From: Ancylobacter rudongensis
GTDB taxonomy: Bacteria; Pseudomonadota; Alphaproteobacteria; Rhizobiales; Xanthobacteraceae
Assembly (NCBI RefSeq): GCF_900100155.1
Contig: NZ_FMTP01000002.1
Location: 646,711 to 710,710 of the forward strand
Length of the DNA: 64,000 nt
Direction: 5' to 3'
Part shown: positions 19,601 to 27,636 of the stretch, one piece after another
Numbering within the stretch: the first letter of the stretch is position 1
How the letters are laid out: each line of letters begins with the position of its first letter
The notes under the pieces: generated by a model
Seen by the model: only the letters and a program-made list of their open reading frames with translations
Database searches by the model: none
What the model was told of the DNA's origin: nothing
Position numbers and translations under genes: made by a program

Positions 19601-20138
19601 TGAGATTGCCGGCGGTAAGCAGCCGGCACAGCCGTGCCCAGCCCGCACGCGTCTGCGCATGGGCGACGATGTCGGGCGTGCCATCGGCAAAGGCCAGGCG
19701 CGCGCCCACGGCGAGGGTGAAGGGAAGCTCCGCCCCCTGCCCGGTATCGGCCGCCACCTCCGCCCGGTGGCGCAGGAGACGGGCGAGTATGTCCTCGTCA
19801 TCCCCCTCCTTCTGCGTCGTCCCGCCCGGAGGGGAGGCGGGTCCACCCCGGGTCAGGCCTTGCGGCAGGGTGGGCAAAGGTGCCTCGTCTTCCTGGAAGG
19901 CCATCGCCTGTTTCCGCGCCTCCCAGAACCCCTTGTAGCGCGCCGCGGCCTCCTTCACCGCCGCATGGACGCGCACCACGCCGGCCACGGTGTTGCGATC
20001 GGCGATGCCGAGCCCGGCATGGCCAAGGAGCAGCGCCTGAGCCACCAGATCGCCGGCCGCGGAGGCGCCGCGCAGGAAGGAGAAGTTCGAGGCGGCGACG
20101 AGTTCCGCATAGACGTGCGCGTTCGCATCTGTGTGCAT
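16614..20138 (-). CDS. dnaE2: Error-prone DNA polymerase DnaE2 (ImuC)
   Basis: A 1174-residue C-family polymerase. The PHP domain opens with YAELVAASNFSFLRGAS. The catalytic palm carries the aspartates of PPDIDVDFEHERREE, and an OB-fold region near the C-terminus begins VRVAGIVLVRQRPGKG. DnaE2 copies damaged DNA with ImuA and ImuB in SOS mutagenesis. A Pro/Gly-rich stretch around residues 95-120 interrupts the PHP domain. The start is one codon after another ATG; 20138 gives 5-base spacing from GTGAGG. It follows imuB by 7 bases. Confidence 0.95.
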   Translation of the reverse strand: MHTDANAHVYAELVAASNFSFLRGASAAGDLVAQALLLGHAGLGIADRNTVAGVVRVHAAVKEAAARYKGFWEARKQAMAFQEDEAPLPTLPQGLTRGGPASPPGGTTQKEGDDEDILARLLRHRAEVAADTGQGAELPFTLAVGARLAFADGTPDIVAHAQTRAGWARLCRLLTAGNLKAAKGSCHLTLEDLLADAGGLSLILMPPDERPARSLPALAPLLAQLNEAAPGALWLGATMRRRGDDRRRLAGLTALAAKARVPLLATNDVLYHHPAERDLQDVLTCIREGVTLESAGRLLEANAERHLKSPAEMARLFREAPHAVEEIAAYLARLDFSLAELTYEYPQEPVPPGYTPQQRLEELTFQRAAIRYPEGMPDKVERQLKVELGLIGELGYAPYFLTIRDIVDFAERRGILCQGRGSAANSAVCYVLGITAVDPATSNLLFSRFIARERNEPPDIDVDFEHERREEVIQYIYERYGRERAGIVATVISYRPKSAIRDVGKALGLTEDITARLAGTVWGSWGKEIEEGQAREAGLDPANPQVARAIGLATRLLGFPRHLSQHVGGFVLTQHRLDETVPIGNAAMKDRTFIEWDKDDIDTLGLLKVDVLALGMLTCIRKALDLLRAHEEIDWGLAEVPREQADVYDMLCTGDSIGVFQVESRAQINMLPRLKPRRLYDLVIQVAIVRPGPIQGDMVHPYLRRRDGLEKVDYPSPAPPHPPNELREVLSRTLGVPLFQEQAMQLAMVAAEFTDVEANHLRRAMATFRHHGTIGTFQKLLVERMSARGYDPAFAARCFEQIKGFGEYGFPESHAASFAKLVYISAFLKCRYPAIFAAALLNSQPMGFYAPAQIVRDAREHGVEIRGPDVNYSFHDNTLERDAPGVPLALRLGLRQLDEFKQEWSRQLVDARERGFLHDIETLAHRSRLPAAALAKLADADACRSMGLDRREAAWAMRRLPDDAPLPLFVAAEARELGSDAEAHLPLMPLPEQIAVDYQTTRLSLKGHPMGMLRAVFATEGVVSSAEVAAARDGARVRVAGIVLVRQRPGKGNAIFMTLEDEAGIVNVLLWTRQFERYRAEVMGARLVVVEGRVQKSKEGVVHVMGERVFDRTAELARLFEDVRAMPSPQADPGQDERVRGGPRPAAEHLLAGRRSGHGHPRQVRVLPKSRDFH

Positions 20139-20145
20139 CATCGCC

Positions 20146-21801
20146 TCACGGGAACAGGCCGTGCAGGAACCAGCGCGGCGGGCCGGCCTCGCCTTGCGCC
20201 TCCCGCTCGTACAGGCCGGCACGGAACAGCCAGAAGCGCCGGCCCTCGCGATTTTCCACCCGGTAATAGTCGCGCGTCGGTGCCGCCTCCGGCTGCCGCC
20301 ACCATTCCGGGGCGAGACGCTCGGGCCCCTCGGCGCGAGCGACCTCATGCACCACCCGCCGCCAGCGGAAACGCAAGGGCGGGCCGTCCGGCACTTCGGC
20401 CAGCGCCTCCACCGGCTGGGGCGGATCGAACAAGGTCAGCGGGCGCGCCGGTACCTCGGGCGGGGTCAGCGCAGGCGATAGCGTGGACACGCCGTCCGCG
20501 GGCACCAGCGCGCTGGCCCGGTCGGGGTCGTGAGTGTCGCGCTGGAGGAAGCGCAGCACCCGCTCGCGTCCCAGCCGCACGGCGAGCCGGTCGATCAGCG
20601 CGGCGACCTCCTCTTCCTCCACCGCGCGGCCATCGAGGCTCACCTGTGCCGGGGTGAGCTTCTCGGCCCGCATCACGCCGAGCCGCACGAGGTCGAAGCC
20701 GAAGCCAGGGTCGAGCGGGTCGGCCAGCGCCTCGATCCGCTCGTGCCAGAGCCGGGCCAGCGCCACCCCATCGCGCAGCGGCCGCGCGGTCTCGATCTTC
20801 AGCCGCCGCACCGCCCCATCGGTACGGAAGAAGCAGGCCTCAAAGGCCCGCCCACCCTCGCCGCGCGCCTCCAGCATCAAAGCGAGGTCGTCGACCAGAA
20901 GGGCCAGCGTCGCCTCGATATCGGCGGTGCGGGCGATGGGCTCGGCGAAGCGCCGCTCGGCGATACATTCCGGCAGCGGCCGGCGCGGCACCAGGCGCAC
21001 ATCCTCGCGCCCCAGCGTGCGCGCCAGCCGGGTCAGAAGCTCCCGGCCGAAGCGGGCGGCGAGCGGCGTGCCGGGGCGGGCGGCAAGATCGCCAATCGTC
21101 TTGAGCCCGGCCCGGGAGAGCCCGGTGACGATCTCCGTGCTCACGCCCAGCCGGGCGACCGGCAGGCCGGCAACCGCCTGCGCCTCGCCGCCCGGCAGCA
21201 CCACGCCGCCCTTGCCTGAACGGGCAAGCGCCCGCGCGGCGTCCGGTGTGCCGGCAATCACCGCGAGCGCCCCGAGGCCATGACGCTGGAGATGGGAGAG
21301 AAGGCGCGCGCGCAGCACCACCTCGCCGCCGAACAGATGCGCGCAGCCAGTGATGTCGAGGACCAGCCCGTCCGGTACACCCTCCGGCGTATCGAGCGCC
21401 ACCAGCGGCGTCCAGCGGTCGCAATCATCCGCCACCTCTTCCAGAAAGGCGGCGTCGGCGGCGGGGTCGTGGTCGAGCACGGCGAGGCCGGGCACGCGGG
21501 CGCGCGCATCCGCCAGCGTCAGGCCGGGGACAAGGCCGGCCCGGCGCGCGGCGCGGTCCAGCGCGGCGAGGCGTAGCGCGTTCTGCACCTTCTCGACAAA
21601 GACCAGCGGCGCCGGGGCAAAGGGATCGTCGGTCTGCGGCCCGCTCCCCTCGCCTCCCCGCACGCCCTCAGCCGACACGGCGCAGCGCGAGGTTCTCGCC
21701 CCGCCGCGCTTCCGGCGCAGCCGCTCGATCCGGTCGGCCGGCAGGAACGGAAACCACAGTGCGAGATAGCGGGTCGAGGTCGCGAAAGGTAAAGGCCTCA
21801 T
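20146..21801 (-). CDS. imuB: ImuB, Y-family polymerase-like SOS mutagenesis protein
   Basis: A 551-residue Y-family-like protein starting MRPLPFATSTRYLALWFPFLP. It has the DinB/UmuC palm-like fold (GLVLDITGCAHLFGG) and helix-hairpin-helix region, but the acidic active-site triad of true polymerases is not obvious, as expected for ImuB, which acts as an adaptor to the beta clamp. A Gly/Ser-rich insert lies at about residues 35-62. Its start overlaps imuA by 134 bases in another frame. Confidence 0.9.
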   Translation of the reverse strand: MRPLPFATSTRYLALWFPFLPADRIERLRRKRGGARTSRCAVSAEGVRGGEGSGPQTDDPFAPAPLVFVEKVQNALRLAALDRAARRAGLVPGLTLADARARVPGLAVLDHDPAADAAFLEEVADDCDRWTPLVALDTPEGVPDGLVLDITGCAHLFGGEVVLRARLLSHLQRHGLGALAVIAGTPDAARALARSGKGGVVLPGGEAQAVAGLPVARLGVSTEIVTGLSRAGLKTIGDLAARPGTPLAARFGRELLTRLARTLGREDVRLVPRRPLPECIAERRFAEPIARTADIEATLALLVDDLALMLEARGEGGRAFEACFFRTDGAVRRLKIETARPLRDGVALARLWHERIEALADPLDPGFGFDLVRLGVMRAEKLTPAQVSLDGRAVEEEEVAALIDRLAVRLGRERVLRFLQRDTHDPDRASALVPADGVSTLSPALTPPEVPARPLTLFDPPQPVEALAEVPDGPPLRFRWRRVVHEVARAEGPERLAPEWWRQPEAAPTRDYYRVENREGRRFWLFRAGLYEREAQGEAGPPRWFLHGLFP

Positions 21802-22513
21802 GGTCCCACTCCAATGTCCAGTCGCCGCCCTCCACCGGCCGGGCCCCGCCCTCGCCGCCGCGATGGCGCAGCAGGGTGGCGTGGAAGGAAGGCGCACCCG
21901 GCGCGTCGCCCTCCAGCGGGGCGGACGCCGCCGGCATCACCCGCCAGCGCGTCGCCACCGCCGTGGCGGCCGGCTGCGCCGCCCGGTGCAGAAGGAAGCT
22001 CGTCACCCCGGAGGAGGTCGCCCGCAGGGCGAGGCGGCGGGTGGCGGTGAGGTCGAGCACCTTCGGCGTGCCCCAGATCTCGATGAGCAGCGCGCCAAGG
22101 CCGGCACAGCGCACCGCGTCCCCGGCCGCCCGCAGCACCTCCTCCCCGTCGCGCGCCCGCACCAGGATGAGACGAGCCGGGTCAAGGCCGAGGGCGGAAA
22201 GGCCCGGCCCGTCGAGCCGGCCGAACTCGGCCTCCGCCATATCCTGGCGCACCCACAGCAATGGCCGCCCCTCTTCCGCCACGGCGCGGCGCATGGCCCG
22301 CAGCGCCAGTGCCAGCGCGAAGCCGGTGGCGGCCGGCATGTCGGCACTCGACGCCGCCTGCACCTCATGCAGGGCACCACGGGCGAGACGCACGCCGCCC
22401 GCCTCCGGCCCGGCGGCACCGAGGGAGAAGAACTGTTCGACGCCGGGCAGACGCTCCGCCTCCAGCCCGGCGAGCATCTGCCTCAGCGCCGCCACATCGC
22501 GGATCGGGTCCAT
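21668..22513 (-). CDS. imuA: ImuA, SOS mutagenesis RecA/SulA-like protein
   Basis: A 281-residue protein beginning MDPIRDVAALRQMLAGLE, with LARGALHEVQAASSADMPAATGFALALALRAM and LLWVRQDMAEAEFGR, which fit the ImuA (COG4544) family. It is the first gene of the imuA-imuB-dnaE2 operon. An SOS box lies 17-31 bases before its start, so LexA control of the cassette is likely. The C-terminus after about residue 230 overlaps imuB and may be variable. Confidence 0.87.
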   Translation of the reverse strand: MDPIRDVAALRQMLAGLEAERLPGVEQFFSLGAAGPEAGGVRLARGALHEVQAASSADMPAATGFALALALRAMRRAVAEEGRPLLWVRQDMAEAEFGRLDGPGLSALGLDPARLILVRARDGEEVLRAAGDAVRCAGLGALLIEIWGTPKVLDLTATRRLALRATSSGVTSFLLHRAAQPAATAVATRWRVMPAASAPLEGDAPGAPSFHATLLRHRGGEGGARPVEGGDWTLEWDHEAFTFRDLDPLSRTVVSVPAGRPDRAAAPEARRGENLALRRVG

Positions 22514-22529
22514 GGGGGGCGCTCTGTGT

Positions 22530-22544
22530 GTTCATGATTTGTTC
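22530..22544. promoter_or_regulatory. LexA (SOS) box of the imuA-imuB-dnaE2 operon
   Basis: GTTC-N7-GTTC, an exact match to the alphaproteobacterial LexA site, sits just upstream of imuA. Reading toward the operon it is GAAC-N7-GAAC. Repression by LexA and induction by DNA damage follow from family knowledge. Confidence 0.88.
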
Positions 22545-22594
22545 CTTCTAAAACGACTCCATCCGTGCCGAGAGTCAAGCCGTCTTGAAGCGAC

Positions 22595-23038
22595 TCACCC
22601 CTGCTTGGGGGGCTGCGTCGGCCCCGCCGACCGGAACGTCCACAGCGCATTGCCGGCATAGTGCCAGAGCACCAGCAGCCCGGTGACGAGGATCTGCGCC
22701 GGCAGATAGGGCGCGGCAAGCGGCCCGGTGAGCAGCGCCATCAGAGTCGCGTTCAGCCCCAGCCCGATGCCGGCGATGGTGAAGAATTTCGCCATGGCCT
22801 CGCGGTGCGGCTTGGCCGAGCGGAAGACCAGCCGCCGGCCCAGCTGGTAGTTCACCAGCCCGCCGACCGCGAAGCCGGCGCAGGATCCCGCCACCGGCCT
22901 GGCGAGGCCGCCCTGCACGAGGGAGATGAGTACCGCGTATTGCGCCAGCGTGCCGACGCCGCCGAGGGCGGCAAAGAGCAGGATGTGACGCAACCGTGCG
23001 GCAAGCGCCGCCGCCCGTCTCATGGCCGGCTCGTTCAT
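22595..23038 (-). CDS. GtrA-family membrane protein (putative lipid-linked sugar flippase)
   Basis: A 147-residue protein with four hydrophobic segments (about 18-38, 46-66, 86-106, 112-132) and the GtrA-type segments GGVGTLAQYAVL and NYQLGRRLVFRS. GtrA proteins are thought to move polyprenyl-phosphate-sugars across the inner membrane. The start has GAGGAG 6 bases upstream. It is the last gene of a three-gene unit after a PMT-fold transferase and a GT2, which together form a lipid-linked glycosylation set. Confidence 0.85.
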   Translation of the reverse strand: MNEPAMRRAAALAARLRHILLFAALGGVGTLAQYAVLISLVQGGLARPVAGSCAGFAVGGLVNYQLGRRLVFRSAKPHREAMAKFFTIAGIGLGLNATLMALLTGPLAAPYLPAQILVTGLLVLWHYAGNALWTFRSAGPTQPPKQG

Positions 23039-23106
23039 GCGCGGCTCCTCGCGGCCTGACGGCTCAAGACTTGGCTCTCACGACTTGGCCTCTCATGCTT
23101 GGCCTC

Positions 23107-24867
23107 TCATGGCTTGGCCTTGGCGACCTGCGGCCCCGTAGGCGGCGATCCGCCCCCGTTCTGCGAGACCGAAGGGGCGTCGAGGTCCGGCCCGTCCCCG
23201 TCCCCGTCCGGCACCGGCACCTCCACCGGCATGTGCCGCAGGCGCTGGTCCCGCACCGAGGCGAAGGCGAGGCCCATCCGGCTCACCGTCGCATAGGGCA
23301 GGCCCGGCGCCGCGTCGCAGCCGACATCACGCGCGGAGAGGATGAAATCGGCATCCTCCCATTCCTCCACCGCCTCGAAACGGGGCCCGAGATAGGCCAG
23401 CGCCTGCACGTCCTCGGCACAGACCGAGACCTTGTAGGGATGAGCCGGCGGCGTCTCGCGCTCCACCCCATGGCGCAGCGCCAGCGCCGCCTCGCGCAGG
23501 CTCGCCGACCAGTAATCGCCCTCGAAGCGTCCCCACGCGCCCGCCGTGCCACCGACGAGCTGGTTGTAGGCGACATATTCGTAAGGGTGCAGACGCCACA
23601 GCACCGAGGCGTTGAACAGGAACAGCCCCAGCGCCGCCAGCGCGAAGCTCGCCCCCGCAAGGCGCGCGCGCCGGTGCAGCGCCCGCCAGGCGCCCACCAG
23701 CCCGAGCGCCGCCAGCACCGTCACCGGCGGCAGCACGAACAGGAAATGGCGGATGCCGTTGTAAAGCGGGGGATCGGTCAGCACAGCGACGCCGATCGGC
23801 ACCAGGATCGCCAGCCCCAGCGGCAGATAGGTGAGCATCGACGCGGCAAGCCGCCCGCGCGAGAAAGGGCCGGCCTTCGCGCCCGGCGCGCGCAGGTGCG
23901 TCACCAGCGCCAGAACAGCAACCGCCAGCCCGGCCAGCAGGCCAAGCAGCGTCACCTCCGGCAGCTTGATGAGCAGATATTCCGGCATGTAGGTCGGCGG
24001 CAGCTGGTCGATCGGCAGCAGTTGGCCATTGAACAGCGTCTTGAGATCGAAGCTGAAATGGCTGAAGGCGCCCATCGCCTTGAACAGGTTGGTCGGCGGC
24101 AGCACCGACCACGGCCAGGTCGCCGCCATGATCGTGAGCGCGACCAGCCCGGCGACGCGGAGGCGCGGCATAAGACGCCACGCAAGGCGCCCGTCGCGCA
24201 GCAGCGCCGTCGCCGCCCCGATCGTCAGCGCGAGGTACAGGACCGCGAACACCCCGCCGACCCGCAGCCCGAACGCACAGCCCACCGCCACGCCAAGCCC
24301 GAGTACGATGCGCCAGCGTGGGCGGGCGGGCAGTTCGCCGGCCAAAGCAGTGATGAAATACAGGCTCCACACCATGGCGGCGGCAAAGGGCACGTCCTTG
24401 GTATGGGTGAACATCGCCCCGCCATACATGCCGGTGAAGGCCAGTAGCAGGACGGCGACAAGACCCGCGCCCTCCCCGCCAAGGCGCGTCGCCAGCCGCC
24501 AGGTGCCGATAAGGCCGACAAAGCCGAAGCCGGCGGAGAGCAGATGGCGCCATTCATAGAGCGGCAGCGGGACATAGGGCGCGAAGCCGGCCGCGATCAG
24601 GTCGAACAGGCCGCCATAGAGATAGAGATTGATGTAGTGAAAGGCCCGGTCGTCGGTGAAGCCGCTCGCATACCAGGCCAGCAGCAATTGGCCATAGGTG
24701 TGCTGCACCGGCTCGTCATTGCTGATGCCGTAGTCGCGGAAGGTGAGCAGAATGAAAGCCGCCACCGCCGCGAACACGGCGAGGCTGGCGAGGCGCGCCA
24801 GAGGCAGGGAGCGCCTAACCAGCCGTGAGGACGGGGTGGCGCCAAGGTCGAACGAGACGAGGCTCAC
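23107..24867 (-). CDS. PMT/ArnT-fold membrane glycosyltransferase
   Basis: A 586-residue multi-spanning protein with about 11-12 hydrophobic segments. After the first segment it carries ISNDEPVQHTYG in a periplasmic loop, where PMT/GT-C enzymes keep an acidic pair. Later there is a large loop containing PPTNLFKAMGAFSHFSFD. The C-terminal roughly 170 residues form a soluble domain (ADFILSARDVGCD) ending in a disordered tail rich in Asp, Pro and Gly. The start overlaps the GT2 stop by 4 bases. It probably transfers a sugar from a polyprenyl carrier to an acceptor outside the membrane. Confidence 0.8.
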   Translation of the reverse strand: MSLVSFDLGATPSSRLVRRSLPLARLASLAVFAAVAAFILLTFRDYGISNDEPVQHTYGQLLLAWYASGFTDDRAFHYINLYLYGGLFDLIAAGFAPYVPLPLYEWRHLLSAGFGFVGLIGTWRLATRLGGEGAGLVAVLLLAFTGMYGGAMFTHTKDVPFAAAMVWSLYFITALAGELPARPRWRIVLGLGVAVGCAFGLRVGGVFAVLYLALTIGAATALLRDGRLAWRLMPRLRVAGLVALTIMAATWPWSVLPPTNLFKAMGAFSHFSFDLKTLFNGQLLPIDQLPPTYMPEYLLIKLPEVTLLGLLAGLAVAVLALVTHLRAPGAKAGPFSRGRLAASMLTYLPLGLAILVPIGVAVLTDPPLYNGIRHFLFVLPPVTVLAALGLVGAWRALHRRARLAGASFALAALGLFLFNASVLWRLHPYEYVAYNQLVGGTAGAWGRFEGDYWSASLREAALALRHGVERETPPAHPYKVSVCAEDVQALAYLGPRFEAVEEWEDADFILSARDVGCDAAPGLPYATVSRMGLAFASVRDQRLRHMPVEVPVPDGDGDGPDLDAPSVSQNGGGSPPTGPQVAKAKP

Positions 24868-25901
24868 GGGGCGAAACCCTCGGGCACCAGCGCCGGCGCC
24901 TGCCGCATCTCGGCCTGCAGCGTCGCCGTCGGCAAGGCGGCGGGCGGGGCAAAGCCGATCTCGTCGGCAATGAGGTAGAGCGGCCGGCGCTTCACCTCGG
25001 TGAAGATGCGCCCGACATATTCACCGATGACGCCGAGGCTGATGAGCTGCACGCCGGAAACGAACAGCATGCTGACCATGATGGTGGGGAAGCCGGGCGT
25101 CTGAACGCCGAACACCATCGCCTCGCCCAGCAGATACAGGCCATAAAGGCCCGACAACCCGGCCAGCAGGACGCCGGCCAGCGACCACACGCGCAGCGGC
25201 ACCATGGAGAAGGAGGAGAGCCCGTCAATGGCGTAGCGCAGCAGGCGCAGCGTGTTGAACGAGCTCTCGCCGCCGGCGCGCGCGGCGACCTCGAAGACGA
25301 CCTCTTCCTGGCGGAAGCCGACCCAGCTGGTGATGCCCTTCATGAAGCGGTTGCGCTCGGGCAGGGCATTGATGGCGTCGACCACGCGGCGGTCGAACAG
25401 GCGGAAATCGCCCGCCCCTTCGGGAATGTCGACGTCGCACAGCGCGTGGAAGAAATGGTAGAAGCCACGCGAGAACAGCCGCCGCGCCAGCGGATCGGTG
25501 CGGCGCGACCGGCGCACCGCCGTCACCATCTGCGCGCCACCCCGCCAGCGCTCGATCATCTCGGGGATGATCTCCGGCGGGTGCTGCAGATCGGCATCCA
25601 TCAGCACCACGATATCACCCACCGCCGCGCGCAGCCCGGCCGCCATCGCCGATTCCTTGCCGAAATTGCGGGCGAAGCGCACAGCCTTGATCGCAGGATC
25701 CTGCGCGCCGAGCGCCGCCAGTAGCTCGAAACTGCCATCGCGGCTGCCATCATCGACAAAGACAAACTCCCGTCGCAGGCCGGGATAGGCATCAAGCGCG
25801 GCGCACAGGCGCGCGTGCAGCGCCGCGAGGCATCGCGCCTCATTGTACACGGGCACCACGATCGAGATCAGGCCCGGCCACTTTGGAGAAGCTGTCGTCA
25901 T
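24864..25901 (-). CDS. GT2 polyprenyl-phosphate glycosyltransferase (GtrB/ArnC-like)
   Basis: A 345-residue enzyme. The GT-A domain has LISIVVPVYNEARC, VFVDDGSRDGS and the DAD metal site in LMDADLQHPPE. Two transmembrane helices follow at about 235-255 and 270-290. This is the layout of ArnC, GtrB and DPM1-like enzymes that put a sugar on undecaprenyl phosphate at the cytoplasmic face. It is the first gene of the GT2-PMT-GtrA unit and is divergent from a ChbG/HpnK-type deacetylase. The sugar is not evident from sequence. Confidence 0.88.
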   Translation of the reverse strand: MTTASPKWPGLISIVVPVYNEARCLAALHARLCAALDAYPGLRREFVFVDDGSRDGSFELLAALGAQDPAIKAVRFARNFGKESAMAAGLRAAVGDIVVLMDADLQHPPEIIPEMIERWRGGAQMVTAVRRSRRTDPLARRLFSRGFYHFFHALCDVDIPEGAGDFRLFDRRVVDAINALPERNRFMKGITSWVGFRQEEVVFEVAARAGGESSFNTLRLLRYAIDGLSSFSMVPLRVWSLAGVLLAGLSGLYGLYLLGEAMVFGVQTPGFPTIMVSMLFVSGVQLISLGVIGEYVGRIFTEVKRRPLYLIADEIGFAPPAALPTATLQAEMRQAPALVPEGFAP

Positions 25902-26028
25902 GATTTCAAGCTGATTTTACTTGATAAAAGCCGCACTGGCAGCGATGTTTACGTGAGGTAAGACGCTATTCCCTATAGTAAACACACGGCCAACTTTCGC
26001 GAAGCTTGCATGGACGTAGGAGCCGATT

Positions 26029-26943
26029 GTGCTCTTTGTTTGTCGGGCACGCACAGAGGGAAACACTCTGAAACCCATTGTCATCTGCGCCGACGACTAC
26101 GGTTTGAGCGACGGCGTCAGCGCCGCCATCGAAGAGCTGATCGCGTGCGGCCGGCTCTCGGCCACCGGCGCAATGACCGGATTGCCGGGCTGGAAGCGGA
26201 GGGCCGCCGGGCTCAAGGCGCTTGTTGCCGAGCATCCCACCGATATCGGCCTGCATCTCACCCTCACCGGCCAGCGACCCCTGACCCGCGCGTGCGGACT
26301 GGCGCGGGACGGGCGACTGCCGGAGATCGGGCCGCTGGTCCTGCGCGCGCTTGCCGGGGCCCTGCCGCGCGCGGCGCTGGCGGAAGAGTTGCGCGCCCAG
26401 CTTGACGCCTTCGAGGATGAATGGGGAGCGCCGCCCGATTTCGTCGACGGCCACCAGCACGCCCATGCGCTGCCAGGCATCCGCGAGATCGTCATCGCCG
26501 AGATGGCGGCCCGCTATCGCGGGCGCCTGCCTTGGCTGCGCAACTGCACCGAGCCCGCCTCATGGGCCCGCCAGCGCCGGCTCGGCCTGCGCAAGGCACT
26601 GGTCGTCGGCACCCTCGCCGCCGGCAGCGCAGGGCGGGCGGCCCGGGCCGGCATCGCGAGCAATGACAGTTTTCGCGGCCTCTACGGCTTCACCGATGAC
26701 CCGCCTTATCGCGAGGTTTTTCAGGCGAGCCTCGAAGGGCTGGGGCAGCGCGTGCTGGTGCACTGCCATCCCGGCCATGTCGACGCGGAACTGCGCCGGC
26801 TCGACCCGCTGCTGGAGCCGCGCACAAGGGAATACACCTATCTCAGCTCCGGCGAATGCGGGGAAGACCTTGAACGTGCCGGCGTCCGGCCCGCCCGCTT
26901 CCGCGAGACCGGGCCGAGGCCAGGATCACTCGCGGGCCACTGA
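26029..26943 (+). CDS. ChbG/HpnK (YdjC)-family carbohydrate deacetylase, NaxD-like context
   Basis: A 304-residue YdjC-fold hydrolase. Metal and catalytic residues are visible in CADDYGLSDGV, the DIGLHLTLTG strand, DGHQHAHALPGI and the late VLVHCHPGHVD. Members remove acetyl groups from chitobiose, hopanoid precursors or, for NaxD, undecaprenyl-phosphate-GalNAc. The GTG start at 26029 has AGGAG 7 bases upstream. It is divergent from the GT2 gene (127-bp gap), which favours a lipid-linked amino-sugar substrate. Its 3' end overlaps the convergent DUF983 gene by 18 bases. Confidence 0.85.
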   Translation: MLFVCRARTEGNTLKPIVICADDYGLSDGVSAAIEELIACGRLSATGAMTGLPGWKRRAAGLKALVAEHPTDIGLHLTLTGQRPLTRACGLARDGRLPEIGPLVLRALAGALPRAALAEELRAQLDAFEDEWGAPPDFVDGHQHAHALPGIREIVIAEMAARYRGRLPWLRNCTEPASWARQRRLGLRKALVVGTLAAGSAGRAARAGIASNDSFRGLYGFTDDPPYREVFQASLEGLGQRVLVHCHPGHVDAELRRLDPLLEPRTREYTYLSSGECGEDLERAGVRPARFRETGPRPGSLAGH

Positions 26944-27396
26944 GGCGGCAGGCGGGGTCTCGTCGGCCATGACGAGGCGACCTTCCTCGGCCTTGTAGTA
27001 GAATTGGCTGGCCACCATCCAGCCCTTGAGCGGGCGCAGCGGCGGGATGCAGGTCAGCAGCAGCACCGGCAGGGTGGTGACGAGGTGAACCCAATAGGGC
27101 GCCTGGAACGCCACCTCCAGCCACAGGCCGAAGATCACCGCCGGCACGCAGACGAAGCAGATGACGAAGAAGGCCGGCCCGTCCGCAGGATCGGCAAAGG
27201 AATAATCGAGGCCGCAGACCTCGCAGCGGGGCGCCAACTTCAGGAACCCGTCGAACAGCTTGCCCTCGCCGCAGCGCGGGCAGCAGGCCCGCATCCCGCA
27301 CTCAAAGGGCGACAGCCTGGGATAATGGCGGTCCGCCACCGGCACGGAGGGCAGACGGACGGACGGAAGCGGCACGGTCGAGGAACGGACGGACAT
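26926..27396 (-). CDS. DUF983 membrane protein with N-terminal zinc ribbon
   Basis: A 156-residue protein. An N-terminal CPRCGEGKLFDGFLKLAPRC segment continues to CEVCG, giving two CxxC pairs typical of DUF983. Two transmembrane helices follow (about residues 70-90 and 100-120), then a LKGWMVASQFYYKAEEG tail. The start is set by AGGAG 7 bases upstream. DUF983 genes often lie near cytochrome oxidase genes, but not here; the function is unknown. Confidence 0.87.
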   Translation of the reverse strand: MSVRSSTVPLPSVRLPSVPVADRHYPRLSPFECGMRACCPRCGEGKLFDGFLKLAPRCEVCGLDYSFADPADGPAFFVICFVCVPAVIFGLWLEVAFQAPYWVHLVTTLPVLLLTCIPPLRPLKGWMVASQFYYKAEEGRLVMADETPPAASVARE

Positions 27397-27438
27397 GGCG
27401 GCACTCCTGCACGCCCGCACACCGACTGCGCGCGACGT

Positions 27439-27507
27439 TGCAGTCAAAAAATAGTCAGTCAGCATTCAATGTCAATACAATCCAGTATTGAATGGATATT
27501 GACTGCA
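27439..27507. promoter_or_regulatory. A/T-rich region with nested inverted repeats
   Basis: TGCAGTCAA (27439-27447) and TTGACTGCA (27499-27507) form a perfect inverted repeat that brackets a second one, CAATAC (27473-27478) and GTATTG (27485-27490). The surrounding 27440-27530 is clearly richer in A and T than the rest of the window. It lies 43 bases upstream of the DUF983 start and 130 bases before the small gene at 27637. It is probably an operator region or a promoter; no terminator-like T run is seen. Confidence 0.5.
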
Positions 27508-27636
27508 TTCACCAGTCGATTTGCAGAGAGTGCTCACCGCTGGAACCGGTAATAGGAGCGGGTCATTAACCAATTGCGGGCATGTTTCCGGGGATAAACG
27601 CCACGGCGATTCGCCGAACATGAGTCCCGAAGTCGC

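Noticed and set aside
16617..20657. 1346-residue open frame opposite dnaE2 and imuB
   Set aside because: It is a GC-rich shadow of the dnaE2 and imuB genes, with composition dominated by Arg, His and Gln and no recognisable domain.
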